Positions 38,526 through 48,154 of a stretch of 64,000 nt of DNA are shown here, piece by piece. Under the pieces are notes generated by a model, which made no database searches, had not been told where the DNA came from, and saw only the letters and a program-made list of their open reading frames with translations. Source of the stretch: Peristeroidobacter soli. GTDB taxonomy: Bacteria > Pseudomonadota > Gammaproteobacteria > Steroidobacterales > Steroidobacteraceae. A program made the translations under genes and the position numbers. The stretch is taken from positions 186,001-250,000 of the forward strand of contig NZ_RYEV01000008.1 of the NCBI RefSeq assembly GCF_004138485.1, read 5' to 3'. Within the stretch, counting starts at the first letter, position 1, and each line of letters opens with the position of its first letter.

Positions 38526-38975
38526 CTACTTACGAGGCAGGGTCAGGTAATTGGCTGCCGCGCGCAGCGCCAGCTCATACCCGAAGGCACCCAGCCCCGT
38601 AATCGTGCCGATGGCGATATCGGAGAAGTAGGAGTGATGGCGGAAAGACTCCCGCGCATACACGTTACTCAGATGAACTTCGATGAAAGGAATCTTCACG
38701 CCCAGCAAGGCGTCGCGCAGAGCCACGCTGGTGTGCGTGAACGCCGCGGGATTGAAGATGATGCAGGCGACGTGCGATGCCGGTGCTTCGTGAATGCGGG
38801 TGATCAGCTCGGCCTCGGCATTGCTCTGGAAGGCCGACAGGTGATGGCCGGATTCCGCCGCCAGCTGGCTCGCCCGGTTCACGATCTGCTCCAGGGTGAC
38901 GGACCCATAGGTCCCCGGCTCGCGCGTGCCGAGCAGGTTGAGATTGGGGCCATTGAGGAGCAGCAGATGAGCCAT
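38526..38975 (-). CDS. aroQ: Type II 3-dehydroquinate dehydratase
   Basis: Third step of the shikimate pathway, 149 residues forming a dodecameric enzyme. Active-site segments are [18 protein letters not shown] (with the catalytic Tyr), the NPAAFTHTS loop, and [20 protein letters not shown] 38975 gives [11 protein letters not shown]; an upstream extension is unlikely. It leads the accBC genes. Confidence 0.97.
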   Translation of the reverse strand: MAHLLLLNGPNLNLLGTREPGTYGSVTLEQIVNRASQLAAESGHHLSAFQSNAEAELITRIHEAPASHVACIIFNPAAFTHTSVALRDALLGVKIPFIEVHLSNVYARESFRHHSYFSDIAIGTITGLGAFGYELALRAAANYLTLPRK

Positions 38976-39068
38976 GCAGGAAGAGGCGCGCCAGTTCACT
39001 TTACCGAAGATGGCGGCGAGTTTACCCAGATTGGAAGCAATTTGGCGATGATCTGTGCTGAGATTGCG

Positions 39069-39101
39069 CCACGATCGCCGTCAATCCGGGTGCGATCGTG
39101 G
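39069..39101. terminator. Inverted repeat between the TlpA-like gene and aroQ
   Basis: Nine-base arms CCACGATCG and CGATCGTGG surround a 15-base loop in the 250-base gap between two genes on the minus strand. It lies about 125 bases past the stop of the thioredoxin-like gene and about 95 bases before aroQ. It may act as a terminator or leader structure, but there is no T-run. The rest of this gap shows no gene. Confidence 0.3.
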
Positions 39102-39225
39102 GCAAATCCGCAACAGCGGGCGCAGCGCGCCGGCCCGGTTCAGATCGTCGGAAACACCCCGAGGTGCGTGCCAGCCGGGGAAAACCGGGCGGGCATCATA
39201 GCCGATTCAGCGGTGTCGGCCAGCT

Positions 39226-39900
39226 TTACTCTTTAGCCGCCGGCAGTTTCTGCAGTTGCTCGGCTGCAACGGTGCGCGCGGCGGCCGGGGTCAGTTCGCC
39301 GCTGTTTACCCGGCGAACCGCGGCCAGCATCACATCCGCCTGGGCCGGATGAATCTCGCCGAGGTGGAACAGCACCAGGCGCTGCTGATTGTCGGTGAAG
39401 ACCGTGAACGGAAATCCCAGCGAGCCCCGGCCGAACTGGGTCACCGCGTTCAAGCCATCCTCTTCACCGATCAGCAACGGATAGTCGATGCTCATTTCCT
39501 TGGCGTACTTCAATACGTCGTCGCGGAAATCCACGGCGACGCCGACGATCTGAAAGCCCTCCGCGCCGTGTTCCGCCTGGATCTTTTTCAGCAGCGGAAT
39601 CTCGCGACGGCAGGGCGCGCACCAGGTCGCCCAGAAATTCACGATCATCGACTTGCCTTGCCAGCTACGGATGGACTGCGGCTGGCCCTCGAGATTGGCG
39701 AGCGTGAAGTCGGGCAGCGTTTCGGGCAGGGCGCCATCGCCTCCCTCGTTGTCCTCGACCGCTTGCGATTCGGTCGGCGCCGTCCCGCTCGCAGCCACGG
39801 GCTGTTCGACGTTCATGCGAGGCGCGAGCGCGAATTGATAGATGCCGAAGCCGGCCGCGGCCGCGACGATGGCGACCACAACGTAACCGATGGGTTTCAT
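39226..39900 (-). CDS. TlpA/ResA-like periplasmic thioredoxin-fold protein
   Basis: A 224-residue membrane-anchored thioredoxin-like reductase. An N-terminal hydrophobic helix (about 4-25) is followed by an acidic linker and a thioredoxin domain with WCAPC in NFWATWCAPCRREIP. The later segments FPFTVFTD and HLGEI fit the TlpA/ResA group, which reduces disulfides outside the cytoplasm. It is located directly downstream of dsbD, a likely electron donor (inference from position). Confidence 0.89.
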   Translation of the reverse strand: MKPIGYVVVAIVAAAAGFGIYQFALAPRMNVEQPVAASGTAPTESQAVEDNEGGDGALPETLPDFTLANLEGQPQSIRSWQGKSMIVNFWATWCAPCRREIPLLKKIQAEHGAEGFQIVGVAVDFRDDVLKYAKEMSIDYPLLIGEEDGLNAVTQFGRGSLGFPFTVFTDNQQRLVLFHLGEIHPAQADVMLAAVRRVNSGELTPAAARTVAAEQLQKLPAAKE

Positions 39901-39957
39901 ATGAGCTGTCTCGATCAGGTGCGGCTCGAGGCCGCGGACCGCGCGTTAGCGCGGCAT

Positions 39958-42207
39958 TCAGCTGCCGAAAGCGGCTTTCACATGCTCGCGGAAGCGCTCG
40001 GCGGGCACGAATCCTACCAGCCGGAAGTCTTTCCGTTCGACTCCGTCGGCGCCGTAGAACGCGATGGTCGGCGGGCCGAAGATTTCGAAACGGTTCATCA
40101 ATGCTTTGTCCGCGTCATCGTTGGCGGTCACATCGGCCTGCAGTAACACCGCGTTGGCAAGCGCGGACTGCACGCCCGGATCGGGGAAGGTGTATTTCTC
40201 CATTTCCTTGCACGACACGCACCAGTCCGCGAAAAAATCCAGCATCACCGGCCTGCCCGCGGCCGTCGCGGCGGCCACGGCGTTTTCCAGATCGCTGACC
40301 GTCTTGATTCGCTGGAAGGCGAGCGCATGTTCCTGCGTGCCCGCCCCGCCGCCGCCCGCGGCCAGGCGATCCAGCGGTTGCAGCGGGTCCTTGCTGCCCG
40401 ACGCCGCGCCGATCAACAGCAGAATGCCGTAGACGATCGCGATCAAACCCAGCGCTCGCAGCGGCGCGGCCGCAGGGCCACCATCGCGAGCCTTGAGCGA
40501 GAACACCCAGAAGCCCGACAGCACCGCGAGCAGCGACCACAACAGCATCACGCCGCCCGAGGGCAGCAGCGGCGAAACGAGATAAACCGCGACGGCGAGG
40601 AACAGCACGCCGAACAGCGATTTCACCGTGTCCATCCACGGTCCCACTTTCGGCAGCAACGAGCCGGCGGATGCGCCGACGATCAGCAGCGGCACGCCCA
40701 TGCCCAAACCCGTCGCATACAGCGCGCCAGCACCACGTGCGATTTGACCGGTCTGGCTGATGACAGAAAGCGCAGCGATGATGGCCGGTGCGACACACGC
40801 GGTGACGACCAGCGCCGACAACGCGCCCATGATGAACGTACCGATGTACGTGCCCGACTTCTGCTCATTGCTGACACTGGTCAGCCGGGTCTGCAGCGCG
40901 CTCGGCAGCTGCAGTGTGAATACCCCAAACATTGCCAGAGCCAGCACGACGAACAGCAAGGTCATCAACGTGATGATCCAGGGCTGTTGAAAGAACGCTT
41001 GCGGCGCTTGTTTGAATGCGAGCACGAACGCCGCGCCGGCCGCGGCATAAGTCAGCGCCATGCCTTGCACGTAGGTGAACGCAAGCGAGAAACCGCGAGC
41101 GGGAGTCACCGTGCCGCCTTGGCCCACGATGATGCCGGACAGAATCGGAATCATCGGCAGTACGCACGGCGTGAACGACAGCAATACGCCGAGGCCGAAG
41201 AACGTCGCGAGTACCGCGAGCAAATTGCCATCGCGGATCAGCGAAGCCAGCTTGTCTTGCTCAGCGACGGGGGCCTTCGACGAAGCTGCGGAACCCGCGG
41301 TGCTCTGCGCATCAGTGGGCACGCTCGTCGCTTTATCCGACGCCGGCAACTCCAAAGAAACATTCTTGGTGATGGGGTTGTAACAAATCCCCTCGTTGGC
41401 GCAGCCCTGATACGTCACCTTCAGATTCAGCGTGCCGCCCGGGCCCGCCGGCCGTGCGATCGGCAGCGAGGCTTCGAGCACTTCGTGATAGACCTCGGTA
41501 TCGCCGAAGTATTCGTCATGTTTCGGATCGCCCTTGGGCAGCTGTAACTTGCCGAGCGTCACGCCCGGCGTGTCGGTCTCGACGTGGAGGCGATCCTTAT
41601 AGATGTAGTAGTTCTCGGCGATGATCCAGGTCAGCGCCACTGAGTCCGGCTTTTCCATGCCTGCGCCGAAACGAAACGCTTCATCGGGGGGCAGAAAGTC
41701 CTGTTGTTTGTTGCCACCCGGCGGGCCGGACTTCGATTTGAACAGCGAGCTCAAGCCGCCGCCCGTCTTTGGAGCAGCAGCGGCGGGCAGGTCGACCTCG
41801 GTCTTCCAGCGCTGCGGCGGATAACACAGGCCGGCGTCGGCGCAGCCCTGCAGTTTCAATTCCAGCGCGAGCTTCTTCGGCCGCTCAGGGCCTTGCACTG
41901 TGAACGCAACGGGCACATCGACGTTGCCACGATAGATTTCCTGCGTGCCGAAGTAGTCGTCGGTGTGATCTTCACCCTTGGGCCACTGCGGCTCGGCGAG
42001 CTGCACGGTCGCCAGGGTCGAGGCCACGCCCATCTTTTTCTTATAGAGGTAGTAGCCCTTCTCGATCTTCCAATGGATCACCAGCCGATCGCCTGCGGCG
42101 TCGATGGTGTAGCGATAGGCCTGGTCGGGCGCCAGGAAGTCGTCCTTGGCCAGCGCCGGGTGGCCGAGCGCGAGCCAGGCCAGCGCTGCGGCCACGAGCC
42201 GACCCAT
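39958..42207 (-). CDS. dsbD: Thiol:disulfide interchange protein DsbD with two N-terminal sensor domains
   Basis: The inner-membrane protein that passes electrons from cytoplasmic thioredoxin to periplasmic disulfide reducers. The membrane part has paired cysteines in LSFTPCVLPMIP and VTACVAPAI. The C-terminal thioredoxin domain has WCVSCK. Unlike the 565-residue E. coli protein, it has about 749 residues because the periplasmic alpha domain is present twice, with Cys motifs GCADAGLCYPP and GCANEGICYNP. The start is taken at ATG 42207, which gives a signal peptide ending GHPALA; a TTG 30 bases earlier also fits. It lies 31 bases after cutA. Confidence 0.95.
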   Translation of the reverse strand: MGRLVAAALAWLALGHPALAKDDFLAPDQAYRYTIDAAGDRLVIHWKIEKGYYLYKKKMGVASTLATVQLAEPQWPKGEDHTDDYFGTQEIYRGNVDVPVAFTVQGPERPKKLALELKLQGCADAGLCYPPQRWKTEVDLPAAAAPKTGGGLSSLFKSKSGPPGGNKQQDFLPPDEAFRFGAGMEKPDSVALTWIIAENYYIYKDRLHVETDTPGVTLGKLQLPKGDPKHDEYFGDTEVYHEVLEASLPIARPAGPGGTLNLKVTYQGCANEGICYNPITKNVSLELPASDKATSVPTDAQSTAGSAASSKAPVAEQDKLASLIRDGNLLAVLATFFGLGVLLSFTPCVLPMIPILSGIIVGQGGTVTPARGFSLAFTYVQGMALTYAAAGAAFVLAFKQAPQAFFQQPWIITLMTLLFVVLALAMFGVFTLQLPSALQTRLTSVSNEQKSGTYIGTFIMGALSALVVTACVAPAIIAALSVISQTGQIARGAGALYATGLGMGVPLLIVGASAGSLLPKVGPWMDTVKSLFGVLFLAVAVYLVSPLLPSGGVMLLWSLLAVLSGFWVFSLKARDGGPAAAPLRALGLIAIVYGILLLIGAASGSKDPLQPLDRLAAGGGGAGTQEHALAFQRIKTVSDLENAVAAATAAGRPVMLDFFADWCVSCKEMEKYTFPDPGVQSALANAVLLQADVTANDDADKALMNRFEIFGPPTIAFYGADGVERKDFRLVGFVPAERFREHVKAAFGS

Positions 42208-42238
42208 CAGTCCTGTTCCATGCCTGTCGATGTTCAAG

Positions 42239-42577
42239 TTATCCGCCTTCAGTCTGCTCGCCCACGCCGCTTCGGACCCATTGCAGGTAGCGTTCGTTCC
42301 CGCCGGTGACCGGCAGGACGATCAGCTCCGGCAGCTCGTAAGGGTGCAAAACCCTCAGCCGCGCTTCCAGCTCGGCCAGCCGCGCCGCCGTGGTCTTAAT
42401 GATTAACAGAATCTCGGCGTCGTCCTGGAGACGCCCGTCCCAGAAGTAGGTCGAGGTCACCCCGGCCACCCGATTCACGCAGGTTGCCAATCGTTCGCTC
42501 ACCAGAGCCTCGGCGATACGCTTGCCGGTGGCCTCGTCCGGGCAGCTGGAGAGGCCAACAATCACTTGCTCAGTCAT
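42239..42577 (-). CDS. cutA: Divalent-cation tolerance protein CutA
   Basis: A 112-residue trimeric protein of the CutA1 family linked to divalent metal tolerance; its real biochemical role is unsettled. Signatures: LSSCPDEATGKRIAEALV, LATCVNRV, STYFWDG and LPVTGGNERYLQWV. The family Cys is present in LATCVNRV. It lies directly upstream of dsbD, the same pairing as in E. coli (cutA-dsbD near groESL). Confidence 0.94.
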   Translation of the reverse strand: MTEQVIVGLSSCPDEATGKRIAEALVSERLATCVNRVAGVTSTYFWDGRLQDDAEILLIIKTTAARLAELEARLRVLHPYELPELIVLPVTGGNERYLQWVRSGVGEQTEGG

Positions 42578-42679
42578 GGGGTTACACTCGCTGGCAGCGG
42601 TCGGCAGCATAGCCGGAGCGGGGCCCGAAGTCAGTGTCGTGGCGATGACATGGGGGTCATCGAGAGCGCCAAATTCGAC

Positions 42680-42707
42680 TTGAAATATCCCTTTCGGTGC
42701 CTATTAT
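42680..42707 (+). promoter_or_regulatory. Putative sigma-70-type promoter of groESL
   Basis: A -35 box TTGAAA (42680-42685) and a -10 box TATTAT (42702-42707) are separated by 16 bases, about 105 bases before groES. The downstream end overlaps the CIRCE operator, which suits repression. Confidence 0.6.
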
Positions 42708-42733
42708 TAGCACCCGCATGGGGTGAGTGCTAA
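42707..42733. promoter_or_regulatory. CIRCE operator (HrcA site) upstream of groES
   Basis: TTAGCACCC, nine spacer bases, then GAGTGCTAA. This matches the CIRCE consensus TTAGCACTC-N9-GAGTGCTAA at 17 of 18 arm positions. It is the binding site of the heat-shock repressor HrcA, whose gene is not in the window. Its position over the -10 region predicts repression of groESL in the absence of stress. Confidence 0.92.
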
Positions 42734-42810
42734 CGATCAATCGCGGGCTCCGCCCCACCCTCCAAGACTCCCAAATCCAATCGCAAACTAGCTTTGCCGA
42801 GGTTTGAGCT

Positions 42811-43113
42811 ATGGCCGAGAAACTGAAGATTCGCCCCCTGCACGATCGCGTGATCATCAAGCGCCTGGAAGAGGAGCGCACCTCCCCCGGCGGTATCGTC
42901 ATTCCTGATTCGGCGACCGAGAAGCCGATCAAGGGCAAGGTCGTTGCCGTCGGCAAGGGCAAGATCCTGGAGAACGGCGAAGTGCGCGCGCTGGACGTCA
43001 AAGTCGGCGACAACATTCTGTTCGGCAAGTACAGCGGCACCGAAGTGAAGGTCGACGGCGAGGAGCTGCTGGTCATGCGTGAAGAAGACGTCATGGCCGT
43101 GATCGAGAAGTAA
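42811..43113 (+). CDS. groES: Co-chaperonin GroES
   Basis: The heptameric lid of the GroEL chaperonin. It has 100 residues with [15 protein letters not shown] at the start, the mobile loop [15 protein letters not shown], and the closing DVMAVIEK. It is followed 45 bases later by groEL and is under the CIRCE-controlled promoter. Confidence 0.98.
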   Translation: MAEKLKIRPLHDRVIIKRLEEERTSPGGIVIPDSATEKPIKGKVVAVGKGKILENGEVRALDVKVGDNILFGKYSGTEVKVDGEELLVMREEDVMAVIEK

Positions 43114-43152
43114 TCGATCGCTCCCACCCAAGAATTTTGAATTAGAGGTTGA

Positions 43153-44802
<1,650 letters not shown>

Positions 44803-44839
44803 TCGACTCCGGTCTTACGACCGGATCGGTTCGATCCCT

Positions 44840-44871
44840 GGAAAGCCCCGCTTCGGCGGGGCTTTCCTTTT
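44840..44871 (+). terminator. Rho-independent terminator of groESL
   Basis: A perfect 12-bp stem (GGAAAGCCCCGC and GCGGGGCTTTCC) with a stable TTCG tetraloop is followed by TTTT. It starts 37 bases after the groEL stop. Confidence 0.93.
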
Positions 44872-45027
44872 GGTGACATCGGGCTATCATTCGCCTCGCG
44901 TTGCCCGCGCCTCCCCCCTCCGCTGGGAAAGTATGATGCATGCAGGGCGTTCGATGATCGAACCAACTGTTCGAGCGCCGCATAAGGAGGGGTTGCGATC
45001 ATTGCTCGCAATAGTGAGGTTCTCGAT

Positions 45028-45741
45028 ATGCAACTCTCCAGCCCTGTTTATCACTTGAAGCGCAAAGCCAGACTCCTGGCTCGCGAGAACAAGATGCCGC
45101 TGCACGCGGCGCTCAATCAGATCGCCACACAGGAAGGCTTCAGCTCCTGGAGTCTGCTCGCTGCCAAAGCGTCTGAAACCGCACCGGCGGCCAAGCTCTT
45201 TCCCCGGTTGGCTCCCGGCGATCTGGTGTTGGTCGGCGCACGTCCAGGCCAGGGCAAAACCCTGCTGAGCCTCGAGCTGGCCGTGGCAGCCATGAAGACC
45301 GGCAATCGCAGCGTGTTCTTCACCCTGGAAGAAACGGCGCAGGGAATATTGAATCGTTTCCGCGCCATCGATGTGGAGCGCGCCGACTTTGCCGGTTTGT
45401 TCGAGATCGACAATTCCAACGACATCAGTGCGGATTACATCGTCAGGAAGCTGGCCGCCGCGCCCCGCGGGACCTTGGTGGTCGTCGACTATCTGCAACT
45501 GCTCGATCAGAAGCGCGAGAATCCGGCATTGATGGCTCAAGTTCGCACGCTGCAGTCATTCGCGCGTGAACGAGGATTGATCTTCGTCTTCATCTCCCAG
45601 ATCGATCGCTCCTACGATCCGTCGATCAAGCTCTGCCCGGCGCTCGAAGATGTCCGGTTGCCGAATCCACTGGACCTCGGGCTCTTTACCAAGACGTGCT
45701 TCCTGAACAACGGCGAGGTCCGGTTCCAGGCGGCAAACTGA
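45028..45741 (+). CDS. Orphan DnaB/KaiC-like RecA-fold ATPase
   Basis: A 237-residue protein. Residues 1-50 form a Lys/Arg-rich helical segment (HLKRKARLLARENKMPLH, EGFSSWSLLAAK) like those found on some small ATPases. A RecA-like core related to the C-terminal domain of DnaB and to KaiC follows: Walker A GARPGQGKT near residues 70-78, FFTLEE, Walker B LVVVDYLQLLD and FISQIDRS. There is no DnaB N-terminal domain and no primase. The ATG has GAGG about 9 bases upstream. An in-frame ATT at 45001 with a strong AAGGAGG before it is a speculative longer start. The gene stands alone between two similar terminators. Confidence 0.75.
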   Translation: MQLSSPVYHLKRKARLLARENKMPLHAALNQIATQEGFSSWSLLAAKASETAPAAKLFPRLAPGDLVLVGARPGQGKTLLSLELAVAAMKTGNRSVFFTLEETAQGILNRFRAIDVERADFAGLFEIDNSNDISADYIVRKLAAAPRGTLVVVDYLQLLDQKRENPALMAQVRTLQSFARERGLIFVFISQIDRSYDPSIKLCPALEDVRLPNPLDLGLFTKTCFLNNGEVRFQAAN

Positions 45742-45749
45742 AACCTTCC

Positions 45750-45777
45750 AAGCCCCGCGCAAGCGGGGCTTTCTTTT
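45750..45777 (+). terminator. Rho-independent terminator of the ATPase gene
   Basis: AAGCCCCGC, loop GCAA, GCGGGGCTT, then TCTTTT. It lies 8 bases after the stop. The stem is almost the same sequence as the groEL terminator. Confidence 0.9.
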
Positions 45778-45828
45778 GCGCGAAAGGAATTCCGCGCGCC
45801 ATGGACTAGCTCCCCGAACGATAACTGC

Positions 45829-45846
45829 GGCCTGGAATCACAGGCC
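45829..45846. promoter_or_regulatory. Inverted repeat before the TonB-dependent receptor
   Basis: GGCCTG, six bases, CAGGCC, ending 13 bases before the ATG and just ahead of the GGGGAG ribosome-binding site. It could be an operator or a hairpin that covers the translation start. It is small, so chance is not excluded. Confidence 0.3.
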
Positions 45847-45859
45847 CACAGGGGAGCAA

Positions 45860-48073
45860 ATGAAGTCGACTATCAGCGCTTTCTGGCGCGCCGGCTGCGT
45901 GGCGCTCACGGCGACCGCATCGGTGCAGGTCTGGGCACAGACGAGCGAGGCTGTGTCCCAGCTCGAGGAAGTGATCGTCACCGCCGAAAAGCGGACACAA
46001 CGATTACAGGATGTGCCCGCGTCATTGAGCGCGGTGAGCACCGAGCAGCTCGAATCGATACGCGCCACACAACTCGCCGACTACGCGGGCTATGTGCCCG
46101 GCCTGGTGTTTGCGAGTCGCGGCGGACAAGGACATGGATACATCGCGCTGCGCGGTCTCGCACCGCTCGGCGAAGCTGCAGCGGTCGGCACATATATAGA
46201 CGACACACCTGTTGGGTCGAGCAGCGCTATGGCGGCGGGATCCACGGTCGTCGTCGACTTGACTCCTTACGACGTCGAGCGCATCGAAGTACTGCGCGGC
46301 CCGCAAGGCACGCTCTACGGTGCCAACGCGCTGGGCGGCTTGCTGAAATATGTGACGACGCAGCCCGATCTCGAGCGCACCGAAATGCGCGTCGGCAGCG
46401 AGTTCTTCACCACGAGCAAGGCATCTCAGGAAGGCTGGGGCGTGCGCGGCGCGCTGAGCACGCCGTTGATTGAAGGCAAGCTCGCGGTTCGCGGCAGCTT
46501 CCTCGTTCGCGAAAGCCCCGGCTATGTAGACAACCGCATCCTCGGGCTGAGCGATGTGAACGACGGCCGTCAGGAAAATTATCGAGTCGCTTTGTTGTGG
46601 CAGGCGACGTCCGACTTGAGCGTGAAGCTCACGGCGTTGAAGCAACAGAACCAGGTCGATTCCACCAATCACGTCGCGCTCGATCCGCAAACGTTGCAGC
46701 CACTGGGCGGCGGTTTGCCTCAACAGCGGTACGTGCTGACGCCGTTCGATCAAGAGCTGGATCACTACGCCGCCACCGTCAACTGGTCGTTGCCCCGGGC
46801 GGATCTGACTTACGCCGCGAGCTATTCCGAGAACGGTTCGCAGGATGTAGGTGATCTCACCGTCAGCTTCGGACCGCTGATTCCGGTGCTCTGCACGGTG
46901 ACTGGCGGCTGTCCGCCGACCACGGCCGGCGTCGTGCCGTTTCCGTATCGAAACAATGTGAAGAAACAAACGCACGAGCTGCGTCTGAGCTCGAGCGCGG
47001 ACGGTGGGTTCGAGTGGATGCTCGGCTCGTTCTATGCGCGCGAGAAATCGCTCTACGATCAGCGGCTCGAAGCACGCGACACGAACTACGCGATCATTCC
47101 CGCCCTGGCGCCGCTCGGCATTGCCGTATTGTCGTCGGAATACGAAGAAAAGGCCGTGTTCGGTAACGCGACTTATCACTTCAACGAGCGCTTCGATGTG
47201 AGCGCCGGTCTGCGCTGGGCGCGCAACGAGCAGGGATTCGATCAGTTCACTCGCGGCCCGGCGTTCGGCAACGACGACAGCGTCGGCAGCGACTCCAGCG
47301 AAAGCGTCGTCACTTACATGGCGAACGGGCGCCTGCATCTGTCCGAAGACGCGATGATCTACGCACGCTACGTCACCGGCTATCGGCCGGGCGGTCCGAA
47401 CGTGGCGCTGCCTGGCGTGCCGCCTACGGTCGATTCCGACTCCACGACGAATTACGAGTTGGGCTTCAAGTCCGAGCTGTTCAATCGCACGGCGCTGCTC
47501 AATGCCACGGTCTTCTACATCGATTGGGACGATATCCAGTCGAACGTCATCAGCCCGCAGAACATCGCGTATCTCACCAACGGCGGCAAGGCGCGCAGCC
47601 AGGGTGTCGAATTGGAAACAACGCTGCGTCCGGCGTCGGGACTCACCTTCGGCCTCAGTGGCGCATACACAGACGCGACGATTCTCAGCGGCGCCGCCGC
47701 GCTCGGCGGGCTCAACGGCGATCGCATCTCGTACATCCCCAAGTGGAGCGGCTCGCTGACTGCGGACTACCGATTCGACGTCTTCTCCGATTGGGAGATG
47801 CAGCTCAACGGCGGCTATCGCTACACCGGCGGTCGCTTCTCCACGCTCGAGCACAACGCCACGGCGCAGGAAGCGGACGCGTATGGAATCGTCGATGCCA
47901 CGGTTGCGCTGACCAATCAGCGCTGGTCCGTGCGGCTGTTCGCGAAGAACCTCACCGACGAGCGCGCGTTCCTGTCGCCGATGGCTCAGCGACGCGGCAC
48001 CGCTGTTCTGTACTACGTCACGCCGATCAACGAGCCGCGCACGCTGGGCGTCAGCGTCGATGTCCGGTTCTGA
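45860..48073 (+). CDS. TonB-dependent outer-membrane receptor
   Basis: A 737-residue outer-membrane beta-barrel importer powered by TonB. It has a signal peptide (about residues 1-32), a plug domain beginning EEVIVTAEKRTQRLQDVP, the plug segment LRGPQGTLYGANALGGLLKYVT, and a C-terminal barrel ending LGVSVDVRF. The type resembles the large family of receptors for unknown substrates in Sphingomonads and Xanthomonads. Start ATG 45860 follows GGGGAG; the frame is open further upstream. An amidohydrolase gene follows 81 bases later and probably acts on the imported material. Confidence 0.93.
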   Translation: MKSTISAFWRAGCVALTATASVQVWAQTSEAVSQLEEVIVTAEKRTQRLQDVPASLSAVSTEQLESIRATQLADYAGYVPGLVFASRGGQGHGYIALRGLAPLGEAAAVGTYIDDTPVGSSSAMAAGSTVVVDLTPYDVERIEVLRGPQGTLYGANALGGLLKYVTTQPDLERTEMRVGSEFFTTSKASQEGWGVRGALSTPLIEGKLAVRGSFLVRESPGYVDNRILGLSDVNDGRQENYRVALLWQATSDLSVKLTALKQQNQVDSTNHVALDPQTLQPLGGGLPQQRYVLTPFDQELDHYAATVNWSLPRADLTYAASYSENGSQDVGDLTVSFGPLIPVLCTVTGGCPPTTAGVVPFPYRNNVKKQTHELRLSSSADGGFEWMLGSFYAREKSLYDQRLEARDTNYAIIPALAPLGIAVLSSEYEEKAVFGNATYHFNERFDVSAGLRWARNEQGFDQFTRGPAFGNDDSVGSDSSESVVTYMANGRLHLSEDAMIYARYVTGYRPGGPNVALPGVPPTVDSDSTTNYELGFKSELFNRTALLNATVFYIDWDDIQSNVISPQNIAYLTNGGKARSQGVELETTLRPASGLTFGLSGAYTDATILSGAAALGGLNGDRISYIPKWSGSLTADYRFDVFSDWEMQLNGGYRYTGGRFSTLEHNATAQEADAYGIVDATVALTNQRWSVRLFAKNLTDERAFLSPMAQRRGTAVLYYVTPINEPRTLGVSVDVRF

Positions 48074-48154
48074 TCCCACAGCCGCCCGGTGTTGCCGGGC
48101 GTTCGTTTGAGGCGCCGGAGCGCGCCGTTGCTGCTCGCAATTGCAGAGAGAAAT

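Noticed and set aside
45001..45028. ATT as a possible upstream start for the DnaB-like ATPase gene
   Set aside because: A strong AAGGAGG is present at about 44984-44990, but the spacing is long and ATT starts are rare; ATG 45028 is kept.
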